Positions 1 to 7,368 of a DNA stretch of 49,923 nt are shown here, in pieces. Below the pieces are notes generated by a model. That model saw nothing but the letters and a program-made list of their open reading frames with translations. It searched no databases and had not been told where the DNA came from. This DNA is from Pseudokineococcus lusitanus (GTDB taxonomy: Bacteria > Actinomycetota > Actinomycetes > Actinomycetales > Quadrisphaeraceae). The number at the start of each line of letters is the position of its first letter. Position 1 is the first letter of the stretch. Location: positions 1 to 49,923 of the forward strand of contig NZ_RJKN01000013.1 of assembly GCF_003751265.1 (NCBI RefSeq). The letters are read 5' to 3'. The position numbers and the translations under genes were made by a program.

Positions 1-164
1 CCGCCGCCGAGGCCGTGGACGCCGGAGACCTCGCGGGTGGCGATGCCGGCGATCTTGGAGACGACCTGGTCGGCGATCGAGGTGGTGCCCTGCGTCGTCT
101 GGAGCGCCGTGCCCGTCGTGCCCTTGGTGTCGCGGGCGGTGGTGGCGGAGGTCTGCTGGCTCAT
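1..164 (-). CDS. Asp23/Gls24 family envelope stress protein (N-terminal part, cut by window edge)
   Basis: The first 54 residues of a protein reading leftward out of the window. It begins MSQQTSATTARDTKG and continues into GTTSIADQVVSKIAG and REVSGVHGLGGG, the opening helix and strand of the Asp23/Gls24 fold. The start codon is ATG at 164-162, with AAGGA a few bases upstream. The same opening (MSQQT, then GTT..AD.VV..IAG.A.REV.GVH..GGG) occurs in the complete gene at 28927-29409, so this is a paralogue. Asp23 proteins sit on the cytoplasmic face of the membrane, anchored by AmaP-type partners, and take part in envelope stress tolerance. The rest of the gene lies outside the window, so partners downstream of it cannot be judged. 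Confidence 0.85.
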   Translation of the reverse strand, partial: MSQQTSATTARDTKGTTGTALQTTQGTTSIADQVVSKIAGIATREVSGVHGLGG

Positions 165-252
165 GGTGGTCCTTCCGTCCTGCGCCCGGCCGTGTGCCGG
201 TCGCGTACACCAGGTCAGACGCGGCTCACGGGCGGTCGTCACGCGCGATCTC

Positions 253-268
253 TGTGACGTGGGTCACA
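253..268. promoter_or_regulatory. CRP/GlxR-like palindrome TGTGA-N6-TCACA
   Basis: TGTGACGTGGGTCACA carries both perfect half-sites of the CRP-family consensus with the canonical 6-bp spacing. It lies about 90 bp upstream of the ATG of the Asp23 gene at 164 and just past the stop of the gene ending at 285. That makes it a candidate cAMP-CRP (GlxR-type) site for the stress gene. No CRP gene is in the window. The match is seen directly; its function is inferred. Confidence 0.5.
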
Positions 269-284
269 TGGCCGCGTGGCGGCG

Positions 285-875
285 CTACGGGGCGACGACG
301 AGCTCGGCGGCGACGGTGCTGTCGGTGCCGGAGACGAGGCGGTAGGTGCCCGGCGTGGTCGGGGCCTGGACCGTGACGAGGCGGACGAGGGGGACGTCGA
401 CGGTGATCGTCCCGTCCGCGCTGGTGAGGACCTGGTCGGCGGTCGTGTGGTTGACGAAGGAGATGTAGGCGCCGGGGCGGACGGGGCCCTTGACGCGGGT
501 CTGGCCGTGCTCGCCGAGCATGACGGTGACCTCGAGGTCGCCGTGGTCGTGGACGACGCGGCCGTCGGCGCCGACCGTGGTGCCCGGGGCGCTCGAGGAG
601 GCGCTCGAGGGGGCGGTCGTCGCGTGGCAGGCGTGGGCGTCCGCGGGGGCGTCCGCGGGGGCGTCCGCGGGGGCGGCCGTTGCGGCGGTCGTCGGGGGCG
701 ACGGCGCGGGGACCGTGCCGTGGTGCCCGCCGGCCGAGGCGGCGGGTCCTGCGTCGGGGCCACCAGCCATGAATCCCCGGCCGAGAGCCCCGGCCAGGAG
801 CACGGCGGTGAGCGCGGTCACGACCTGGAGGGCGCGACCCCGGGCCTTCGTCGACGTCGGCGGTGAGGCGGTCAT
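285..875 (-). CDS. membrane-anchored extracytoplasmic protein with degenerate cupredoxin-like C-terminal domain
   Basis: 196 residues starting at ATG 875. A short basic N-terminus is followed by one hydrophobic segment (about residues 16-36), then a low-complexity Ala/Pro/His linker that includes a triple APAD repeat. A beta-rich C-terminal domain (about residues 105-196) contains VTVMLGEHG, GAYISFVNHT and TTPGTYRLVSGTD. The PG-Y and F-N pattern is reminiscent of cupredoxins, but the usual Cys/His/Met copper ligands near the C-terminus are absent. The only cysteine and several histidines (GGHHG, HACHA, HDH) lie in the linker and could bind metal. No lipobox is visible. The next gene on this strand (980-1735) is also exported. 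Function is unknown; a cell-surface role is the most that can be said. Confidence 0.7.
   Translation of the reverse strand: MTASPPTSTKARGRALQVVTALTAVLLAGALGRGFMAGGPDAGPAASAGGHHGTVPAPSPPTTAATAAPADAPADAPADAHACHATTAPSSASSSAPGTTVGADGRVVHDHGDLEVTVMLGEHGQTRVKGPVRPGAYISFVNHTTADQVLTSADGTITVDVPLVRLVTVQAPTTPGTYRLVSGTDSTVAAELVVAP
639..674. repeat. three perfect tandem 12-bp units inside the 285-875 gene
   Basis: GTCCGCGGGGGC occurs three times in a row, encoding the APAD repeats of the Ala/Pro linker on the minus strand. The 12-bp period keeps the reading frame, so copy number could vary without breaking the protein. Confidence 0.85.
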
Positions 876-979
876 CCGGCACGCGCCCCTCGGTCGTCGT
901 CGGGCGGCGGGTGGTGCGCCGTGAGGCGCGCGACCGGTCGGTCGCGCGCCCCACGGGTCGTGCAGGTGGTGCGGGTCGG

Positions 980-1735
980 TCAGTCCTGCGCGCCGCGGCG
1001 ACGCAGGAGGACGACGCCCGCGGCACCGGCGGCGGCCAGCGCCGCACCGCCGACGACGAAGGTCGTCGTGCTGCCGGACCCGGCGACGCCGCCGGCGCCG
1101 GTGTCCACGCCGCCGCCCGGCATCGACATCTGGGCGACGTCGAGCGTGCCGCAGGCGGCCGGGTTCGTGGCCTCCTCCGGCAGCGAGGGGTCGAGGTCGG
1201 AGGGGGTGTCGCCGTCGTAGGTGCCCGAGCCGTTCTGGTCGACGCCGTGCAGGACGACGACGCCGTCGCCGTCGGCGATCTGGTCGGCGACCTCCTGCGA
1301 GACCTCGATGGTCCGCGAGTAGGAGGCGTCGCCGACCGGGAAGCGGTCGACGGCCAGGCCCGAGTCGGGCGAGGTGTCGCCCTCGGTGGTGAGGGAGACG
1401 GCGATGGCGCCGTAGCGGTCCGCGGCGTCGGAGACCTGCAGGGCGCCGTCGGCGCCGGAGCCCTCCTCGTCGTTGGACGGGCAGGAGTTCGTGCCGCCGA
1501 TGTGGATGTGCTGGGCGTGCGGGGCGTCGGCGAGCAGCCCGTTCGGGGTGATGTTGATCCTCAGCTCGGTGCCGTCGATCGAGCCGGTGACCTCGGCGGT
1601 GACGCCGGAGTCGTTGAGCTGGGTGAGGTTGCCGGACAGGTCGGTGGCGTCGGCGGCCATGGCCGGGGCGGCCAGCGGCAGCGCCGCGAGCCCCAGGGCC
1701 GCGGTGAGGGCGAGCGTGCGCGGGAGAGCGGTCAC
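980..1735 (-). CDS. secreted CHRD-like protein with C-terminal membrane/wall anchor
   Basis: 251 residues from GTG 1735, with GGAG about 8 bases upstream. The N-terminus is a classical Sec signal (TLALTAALGLAALPLAAPAMAA, cleavage expected after AMA near residue 28). The middle contains ADAPHAQHIHIGG, which resembles the histidine motif of CHRD-domain proteins, and PVGDASYSRTIEVSQ. Two cysteines (CPSN and AACG) could form a disulfide. The C-terminus has DTGAGG, then a hydrophobic helix (FVVGGAALAAAGAAGVVLL) and RRRGAQD, the layout of actinobacterial surface proteins held by a C-terminal anchor. It lacks a standard LPXTG motif, so sortase attachment is uncertain. The family assignment rests on one motif and is moderate. 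The biochemical role is unknown. Confidence 0.75.
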   Translation of the reverse strand: MTALPRTLALTAALGLAALPLAAPAMAADATDLSGNLTQLNDSGVTAEVTGSIDGTELRINITPNGLLADAPHAQHIHIGGTNSCPSNDEEGSGADGALQVSDAADRYGAIAVSLTTEGDTSPDSGLAVDRFPVGDASYSRTIEVSQEVADQIADGDGVVVLHGVDQNGSGTYDGDTPSDLDPSLPEEATNPAACGTLDVAQMSMPGGGVDTGAGGVAGSGSTTTFVVGGAALAAAGAAGVVLLRRRGAQD

Positions 1736-1859
1736 GTGGATCTCCGTCCGGTGCGGTAGACGTGCGGGAGTCGCGTCGGTGCGACCGCCCGGTCCGAGAG
1801 GTCTCGGCCCGGAGGACAGCGGAGCACGCTCTGTCGCAGACGGCTACTTCGAGTGACGA

Positions 1860-1890
1860 CCGTGACCTGATCGTGATCCAGCGGTCACGG
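1860..1890. terminator. possible hairpin at the 3' end of the SpoIIE-type gene
   Basis: CCGTGACC (1860-1867) and GGTCACGG (1883-1890) form an 8-bp stem around a 15-base loop, and the right arm contains the stop codon of the leftward gene. There is no U-tract, as is usual in this GC-rich genome. It is weak compared with the other hairpins in the window. Confidence 0.3.
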
Positions 1891-4593
1891 CCGGTGCGTC
1901 GTTCCGGCGTCGAGCCGGACCGCCAGGACGGCGACGTCGTCCTCCGGCTGCGGCGGCAGCATCCGGGCGAGCAGCCCGTCGACGAGCCCGTCGAGGTCGG
2001 CCTCCTCGGTGGCCAGCCCGGCGACCACCTCGTCCAGCCGGTCCAGCCCGTGGCGCAGCGACCGGTCCCGGCGCTCCACGAGACCGTCGGTGAACAGGAG
2101 CAGGGTGGACCCGGGCTCGAGGACGACCTCGTGGTCGCTGCGGTCGGTCGAGGGCAGGACGCCGAGGAGGAGGTCGCTGCGCGGGGCCGCCAGGTGCATG
2201 ACGGCGCCGTCGGGGCGCACCACCACGGCGGGCGGGTGCCCGGCGTTGGACCAGCGGACGCGGGTCACGCCGTCGCCCCGCCCGCCGGGGACCCGCTCGA
2301 GGCGGACCACGAGGGCGGTCGCCGTCGTCGTGATGCCGAGGGCGGCCATCGCCTCGTCGGTGCGGGTCAGCAGCCGCGCGGGCGTGTCGTCGCTCGTGGC
2401 CCCGAGGGTGCGCAGCGCGCCGCGGACCTGGCTCATCGCGGCGGCGGCGCGGGTGTCGTGGCCGATGACGTCGCCGATGACCACGACGGCGGCGCCGCCG
2501 GGCTGGGTGAAGGCGTCGTACCAGTCGCCGCCCACCTGGGCCGCCTCGGCGGCCGGGACGTAGCGCACCACGACCTGGGCCCCGTCGGGCTGCGGGGGGT
2601 CGGTGAGCAGCGACTGCTGCAGGCCGGCGGCGAGGTCGCGCTGCTGCCGGTAGAGGCGGGCCGAGTCCAGCGCGGTGCCGGCGCGGTCGGCGACGTCGGC
2701 GGCCGTGGCCAGCTCGTCCGCGGTGAGCGGCGCGCGGTCGGGCCCCTGGAAGAGGCTCAGCAGGCCGACGACCCGGCCGCGGCCGCGCAGCAGGAAGACC
2801 GCCCCGCTGCTCGGCGCCAGCCGCCGCAGCAGGTCCTTGCCGGGCCCGTCCCCGGGCATCGCGGCGGTCAACGTGGCCGTGGCGTCGTCGACGACGACGT
2901 GGCGGTCCTCGCGCAGCGCGCGCCACACGGGGGCGCTGCCGTCGAGCTCGTCCAGCCGGTGGGCGGCGTAGTCCCGGACGGTGCCGCGGAGCTCCTCGTC
3001 GTGGTGCCAGCTGCCGACGTCACGCAGCCCGCGGTGCTCGCGACGGCCCGCTGAGGGCTCCGTCGCCCGGCGCCCCCGTGCCCGACGCGCGGGGCCGACG
3101 GCGGGCGCGTCGTCGTCGAGCAGGCTGACGAGGCACCAGTCGGCGAGCTCGGGGACGACGAGGCGGGCGAGGGCGCCGACGGCTGCCTCCGGGTCCTCGG
3201 GCGACGAGGTGAGCTCGCGCGTGACCGCGGCGAGCAGGGCCAGCCGCGCCGCGGCGCCCTCGGCGGCCTGCTGCGCCCGCTTCCGCGCGGTGATGTCGAG
3301 GAAGTACAGCGCGACGCCGTCGCCCTCGGGGGTGGCCCGCACCTCGTACCAGGCGTCCAGCGGTGCGGGGTAGTACGCGTCGAAGGTGACCGGCCGGCCG
3401 GTCTTGGCGGCCCGGCGGTAGCCCGCCTCGAACTCGGTGCCGGCCGTCGCCGGGAAGAGGTCCCAGATCACCCCGCCGACCAGCTCCTCCCGGGGGCGGC
3501 CGAGGGCCCGGACGGCCTGGGCGTTGGCGAAGGTGACGACCCAGCCGCCGTCCATGGCCAGGTACCCGACGGCCATGGCGTCGAGGATCTGCTCCGTCCG
3601 CGTCGCCGCGGCCCGCACGCCGGTGATGTCGAGGGCCGCGCCGAGCAGCCGGACGGGCGCCGACCCCTGCGGGCCCGGGAGGGTGGCGCCCCGGGCGGCG
3701 ACCCACCGCACCGTGCCGTCGGGCAGCACGATGCGGTACTCGGCCCGGTAGTCGCCGCCGTGGGTGGTGGCCTCCGTGACCGCGGCGACGGTCGCCTCGC
3801 GGTCCTCGGGGTGGATGTGGGCGTAGACGTCCTCGGGGCGGCCGCCGAAGGTCCGCGGGTCGAGGCCGGAGAGCTCGAGGAGGCGCTCGTTCATCTCGAG
3901 CTCGCCGCTGACCAGGTCGAGGTCGAAGGTGCCGAGCTCGGCGGCGGCGACGGTGAGGTCGAGCAGCAGGCGGCTCTGCCGGTGCTCCGCGGCCAGCGCC
4001 GCGAGCTCCAGCTCGGCGGCGGTCGAGTCGGCGACCTGCTGCAGCAGGTCGACGTCGGCCGTCGTCCACGTGCGGGCCGCGGCGTCGAAGGCGCACACCG
4101 CCCCGACCGCCCGGCCCTCCGCGTCGAGGAGCGGGGCGCCGAGGTAGGCGCCCACGCCACCGTCGGTCACGGGCCACAGGTGGCGCACGCGGGCGTCGGT
4201 GCCTGTGTCGTGGACGACGAGGGTCCGGCCCGAGGCGGCCGTCCGGGCGCACAGCCACTCCGCGAGGTCGAGGGGGCCGTCCGCCGTGCGGTCGCCGTAC
4301 GCGGGCAGGTCCTCGGGCTGGGGCCCCGCGGCGCCGACGCGCGTCTGGAGGTCGTCGAGGAGGACCACCCGCGCGGAGGCGCTGCCGACGAGCTGCGCGG
4401 CCCACCGGGCGAGCACGTCCAGGCGGCGGCGCGTCGCGGCCGTCGCCACGGCGTCGGCGGTCGCCGCCGTCAGCCGGCGGGCTGCGGCGGTGCGGCCGCG
4501 GTCGGACCGGAGGGCGGCCGCGGCCCGGGCGGCGTCGTCGGCGGGACCCGACGCGTCGTGTGCCGACGCCCCGTCGTCCCCCGCGCCCGTCAT
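1885..4593 (-). CDS. multi-sensor PP2C/SpoIIE phosphatase (GAF-PAS-PAS-GAF-SpoIIE)
   Basis: 902 residues. Domains in order: GAF about 55-200 (GVGAYLGAPLL, GAVCAFD), PAS about 205-325 (HPEDREATV, YRIVLPDGTVRW, LDITG), a second PAS about 335-438 (FANAQAVRALGRP, YFLDITARK), a divergent GAF about 450-645, and a PP2C/SpoIIE phosphatase about 660-895. The metal-binding phosphatase motifs are intact: GGDWYDA near 688, GDVIGHD near 707, NAGHPP near 783, FTDGLVE near 834 and EDDVAVL near 884. Such proteins dephosphorylate anti-anti-sigma (STAS) proteins and so release alternative sigma factors in response to sensed signals. The residue-1 ATG chosen here avoids overlap with the divergent sigma gene; a longer frame extends to 4755 but has no support. 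It has no transmembrane segment. No STAS or anti-sigma kinase gene is nearby, so the target is unknown. Confidence 0.9.
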   Translation of the reverse strand: MTGAGDDGASAHDASGPADDAARAAAALRSDRGRTAAARRLTAATADAVATAATRRRLDVLARWAAQLVGSASARVVLLDDLQTRVGAAGPQPEDLPAYGDRTADGPLDLAEWLCARTAASGRTLVVHDTGTDARVRHLWPVTDGGVGAYLGAPLLDAEGRAVGAVCAFDAAARTWTTADVDLLQQVADSTAAELELAALAAEHRQSRLLLDLTVAAAELGTFDLDLVSGELEMNERLLELSGLDPRTFGGRPEDVYAHIHPEDREATVAAVTEATTHGGDYRAEYRIVLPDGTVRWVAARGATLPGPQGSAPVRLLGAALDITGVRAAATRTEQILDAMAVGYLAMDGGWVVTFANAQAVRALGRPREELVGGVIWDLFPATAGTEFEAGYRRAAKTGRPVTFDAYYPAPLDAWYEVRATPEGDGVALYFLDITARKRAQQAAEGAAARLALLAAVTRELTSSPEDPEAAVGALARLVVPELADWCLVSLLDDDAPAVGPARRARGRRATEPSAGRREHRGLRDVGSWHHDEELRGTVRDYAAHRLDELDGSAPVWRALREDRHVVVDDATATLTAAMPGDGPGKDLLRRLAPSSGAVFLLRGRGRVVGLLSLFQGPDRAPLTADELATAADVADRAGTALDSARLYRQQRDLAAGLQQSLLTDPPQPDGAQVVVRYVPAAEAAQVGGDWYDAFTQPGGAAVVVIGDVIGHDTRAAAAMSQVRGALRTLGATSDDTPARLLTRTDEAMAALGITTTATALVVRLERVPGGRGDGVTRVRWSNAGHPPAVVVRPDGAVMHLAAPRSDLLLGVLPSTDRSDHEVVLEPGSTLLLFTDGLVERRDRSLRHGLDRLDEVVAGLATEEADLDGLVDGLLARMLPPQPEDDVAVLAVRLDAGTTHRP

Positions 4594-4599
4594 GCCCCC

Positions 4600-4605
4600 A
4601 TTGTG
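4600..4605 (-). promoter_or_regulatory. possible -10 box of a leaderless transcript
   Basis: CACAAT on the minus strand ends six bases before the ATG at 4593, the spacing expected if transcription starts at the start codon itself. No good -35 box is visible, and the upstream GGGGG run could alternatively act as a ribosome site. Confidence 0.3.
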
Positions 4606-4699
4606 GGTCGCCCGCGGGTGCCGGGGGCGGCTCCCGGTGCGACGCTTCCGTTCGCAGCGCCCGGACGGACGGTGCACGACGACGGAGGAGGGGGCGCGG

Positions 4700-5269
4700 G
4701 TGCCCGGGAGCGTGCGGGGGGCGTCGGCCGCCGGCCTCGCCGACGCCGACGACACCGCGCTCGTCGCGCGCGCGCAGGAGGGCTACACCGCCGCCTTCGA
4801 GGAGCTCGTGCGCCGCCACCAGGCCCGTGCCTTCACGCTGGCGTTCCGCCTGCTGGCCGACCGCGGCGACGCGCAGGACGCCGTGCAGGAGGCCTTCGTC
4901 AAGGCGTGGACCAAGCTCCCGGGCTTCGACGGCCGCGCGGCGTTCTCCACGTGGCTGCACCGTGTCGTCGTCAACCAGTGCATGAGCACGCTGCGGCGTC
5001 GCCGGCCCGTGCCGGTGCCCGACGACGTGGAGCGGCCCGCGCCCGTGCGGACCGAGCAGGTCGTCGAGGAGCGGGCGCGGGGGCGGGCGCTGCGGCGCGG
5101 CGTCGCGGGGCTGCCGGACGACCTGCGGGCCGCGCTCGTGCTGACGACCGTCCTCGAGCAGGGCTACGACGAGGCGGGGCTCCTCCTGGGGGTCCCCGCG
5201 AGCACCGTCCGGGGGCGGGTGGCGCGTGCTCGGCGCACGCTGACGGCGGAGATGGAGGGGTGGTCATGA
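4700..5269 (+). CDS. ECF-type RNA polymerase sigma factor
   Basis: 189 residues. Region 2 is clear (LVARAQEGYTAAFEELVRRH, then RLLADRGDAQDAVQEAFVKAWTKLPGFDGRAAFSTWLHRVVVNQCM). After a linker, region 4 follows (LPDDLRAALVLTTVLEQGYDEAGLLLGVPASTVRGRVARARRTL). The length is normal for ECF sigma factors. The GTG at 4700 is chosen because GGAGGAGGGG lies 7-16 bases upstream; an in-frame GTG at 4712 is the alternative. The stop overlaps the ATG of the next gene (ATGA), so the two are translationally coupled like a sigma/anti-sigma pair. It is divergent from the SpoIIE-type phosphatase. The regulon cannot be read from the sequence. The Asp23 genes are the natural candidates because the partner protein carries an Asp23-like domain. 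Confidence 0.9.
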   Translation: MPGSVRGASAAGLADADDTALVARAQEGYTAAFEELVRRHQARAFTLAFRLLADRGDAQDAVQEAFVKAWTKLPGFDGRAAFSTWLHRVVVNQCMSTLRRRRPVPVPDDVERPAPVRTEQVVEERARGRALRRGVAGLPDDLRAALVLTTVLEQGYDEAGLLLGVPASTVRGRVARARRTLTAEMEGWS

Positions 5270-5850
5270 CCGGGGACGAGGACGTCACCGCGGGGGACGT
5301 GCTGCCGTGCGGCCGCCCGACGGCGCCCCTGCTCGAGCTCGTCCTCGAGGGGCGGGTGCACCCGCCGGACGACGAGCGGGACGAGCGGGACGAGCACCAG
5401 CGCACGTGCCCGCACTGCCGCGCGCTCGTCGACGACGTCGAGCGGCGCTGGTCCGCCGTCACGGCCTCGCTCGTCGAGCCCGAGACGCCGCCCGCCGACC
5501 TCGTCGACGCCGTCATGGGCCGCGTCCGGGCGCTCGGGCCGCGCACGGGCCGGGTCGTGCTGCCGGGCGACCGTGGCGAGACGCGCGTGCGCGGCGTCGT
5601 GCTCCAGCGGGTGGCGGAGGAGGCCGCGGGCCGGGTGCCCGGGGTGTCGCTGGCGCTCGTCCGCGACGTCGGCGAGGGCACGGGCGGGGCGCCCGCGGCC
5701 CTCGTGCTGTCGCTCGTCGCCGTCCACGGGCGTGACCTGCCGGCGCTCGCGGAGCTCGTGCGGCGCGAGGTGGGTGCGGCGCTGGCGGCCGTCGTCGGCG
5801 TCGACGGCGTGCGGGTGGACGTGCGGGTCGACGACCTCGCCGTCGGCTGA
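5266..5850 (+). CDS. putative zinc-motif anti-sigma factor fused to an Asp23/Gls24-like domain
   Basis: 194 residues, start ATG 5266 overlapping the sigma factor stop. The N-terminal part contains His44-x3-Cys48-x2-Cys51 (HQRTCPHC), the ZAS signature of zinc-binding anti-sigma factors, with a further Cys at 15. It then continues as a helix (ALVDDVERRWSAVTASL). The C-terminal part (about residues 95-194) reads like the Asp23/Gls24 fold: VRGVVLQRVAEEAAGRVPGV, LVAVHGRDLPALAELVRREV and DGVRVDVRVDDLAVG. The last segment closely parallels SRVDVTVDDVHL in the Asp23 protein at 28927-29409. It has no membrane segment, so any membrane tie would be through other Asp23 or AmaP proteins. Coupling to the sigma gene supports a role as its partner. 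The motif and homology are seen; the anti-sigma activity is inferred. Confidence 0.75.
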   Translation: MTGDEDVTAGDVLPCGRPTAPLLELVLEGRVHPPDDERDERDEHQRTCPHCRALVDDVERRWSAVTASLVEPETPPADLVDAVMGRVRALGPRTGRVVLPGDRGETRVRGVVLQRVAEEAAGRVPGVSLALVRDVGEGTGGAPAALVLSLVAVHGRDLPALAELVRREVGAALAAVVGVDGVRVDVRVDDLAVG

Positions 5851-5955
5851 GGCCCGGGGCGGCGCACCGGACCGCCGCACGCACCGGAGGCCCCGCCGGG
5901 TGCACCATCCGGGAGGAGCCGCGACGACGCGGCGCTCGCGACGGAGGGGGCCGGC

Positions 5956-7368
5956 ATGGGCAGCAGCAGGACGCGCGCGGGGGGCCGCCGGAGCCGGGCC
6001 CGGCGCCCGGCGTCGCTCGTGGTGGGGGCCGCGGTCGTCCTCGCCGGCTGCGCGACGGGCACGGGCGGCGACACCGCCGACGTCACCTACGACGGCGACG
6101 CCGAGGTGTCGGGCGAGCTCGTCGTGGCGGGCTTCGGGACGGGCGACGAGGTGGGCGAGACCCGCTTCGCGCTGGCCCAGGAGGCGCTGCCCGACGTCGA
6201 CGTGCAGCTCGTCGAGGGCGACCTCGACATCCAGCAGTTCCTCTCCGCCGTCGCGGCGGAGGACCCGCCGGACGTCATCAACGCCAACCGGAACCAGATC
6301 GGGACGCTCGCGGCGCGCGGCGCCGTCCTGCCGCTCGACGACTGCCTCGAGGGCGAGGGCGTCGACCCGGGCGTCTACCGGGAGTCGGCGCTGGACCAGG
6401 TCACGCTCGACGGGACCCTCTTCGGCGTCCCGGAGTTCAACCAGGTGCAGGTGCTCATGGCGAACGGCGACCTGCTGCAGGCCGCCGGCCTCGACGTCGC
6501 CGACGTCGACGGGTCGAGCTGGGAGGGCGTCACCGCGGCCGCCGACGCGATGGCCGTGACCTCGGCCGGCGGGGTCGACGTCATCGGCTACGACAGCAAG
6601 CTGCCGGAGTTCCTCCCGCTCTGGTCGGCCGCCAACGGCGTCCGGCTGCTGTCGGACGACGGGCGGACCGCGCAGCTGGACGACCCCGCCGTCGTCGAGG
6701 CGCTGACCTTCGCCGCCGACGTCTACGCGCGGCAGGGCGGCTTCGGGGCCGTCAAGGCCAACCGCGACGCCCAGGACTTCTTCGGCGCCGAGAACCAGTA
6801 CGCCACCGGCGTCCTCGGCGCGATGCCCTTCGAGCAGTGGTACCTCAACGTCCTCAACGAGGTCTCGCCGGACGTCCCGCTCGTCGTCGCGCCGTTCCGC
6901 GACCGCCAGGGCGCGCCGATCGCCTACACCGCCGGGTCCGCCTGGGCGGTGCCGACGGGCAGCGCCAACCCCGAGGCCGCCTGCCGGCTGGCCGTGACGA
7001 TGACGGCGACGGACACGTGGATGGCCGCCGCGCAGGCGCGCGTCGACGCCGTCGAGGAGAGCGGGCGCGTCTTCACCGGCCTCCTGACCGCCAACGACGA
7101 GGCGGACGAGCGCATCCGCGCCGAGCTGGTGCCCACCGACGCCGGGGAGCCGTGGCAGAGCGGCATCGACGCGGTCTACGAGGCCAACGACGCCGTCTTC
7201 GCGCTCGCCGCCAACCCTGCGGACGCCGCGGTGACGACGGCGTGGCAGGACGCCGCCAACCGCGTGCTCAACGGGCAGGCCGAGCCGCAGGAGTCGCTGG
7301 AGCGGGCGCAGGGCGAGGCGCAGGACGCGCTCGACGCCGCGTGGGAGGACTGGGACGCCCGTGGCTGA
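5956..7368 (+). CDS. sugar ABC transporter substrate-binding lipoprotein (family 1)
   Basis: 470 residues from ATG 5956, with GGAGGGGG upstream. The basic N-terminus and hydrophobic core end in LAGC, a lipobox giving a diacylated Cys near residue 32. The mature part has family 1 solute-binding features: SGELVVAGFGTGDEVGETRFA, DPPDVINANRNQIGTLAARGAVLPLDD, FGVPEFNQVQVLMANGDLL and AYTAGSAWAVPTGSANPEAACRL. It captures a sugar outside the cell and delivers it to the two permeases encoded directly downstream, the first of which overlaps its end by 8 bases. The substrate cannot be read from sequence. A GH13 alpha-glucosidase gene lies 4 kb away on the other strand, which makes an alpha-glucoside possible but unproven. 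Confidence 0.9.
   Translation: MGSSRTRAGGRRSRARRPASLVVGAAVVLAGCATGTGGDTADVTYDGDAEVSGELVVAGFGTGDEVGETRFALAQEALPDVDVQLVEGDLDIQQFLSAVAAEDPPDVINANRNQIGTLAARGAVLPLDDCLEGEGVDPGVYRESALDQVTLDGTLFGVPEFNQVQVLMANGDLLQAAGLDVADVDGSSWEGVTAAADAMAVTSAGGVDVIGYDSKLPEFLPLWSAANGVRLLSDDGRTAQLDDPAVVEALTFAADVYARQGGFGAVKANRDAQDFFGAENQYATGVLGAMPFEQWYLNVLNEVSPDVPLVVAPFRDRQGAPIAYTAGSAWAVPTGSANPEAACRLAVTMTATDTWMAAAQARVDAVEESGRVFTGLLTANDEADERIRAELVPTDAGEPWQSGIDAVYEANDAVFALAANPADAAVTTAWQDAANRVLNGQAEPQESLERAQGEAQDALDAAWEDWDARG

Noticed and set aside
226-1047. 273-codon minus-strand frame rich in Arg and Pro
   Set aside because: Shadow of the real genes at 285-875 and 980-1735; composition is typical of out-of-frame GC-rich translation.
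4594-4755. N-terminal extension of the SpoIIE-type protein
   Set aside because: It overlaps the divergent sigma factor start and is Arg/Pro-rich without a domain; the ATG at 4593 leaves a proper intergenic region.
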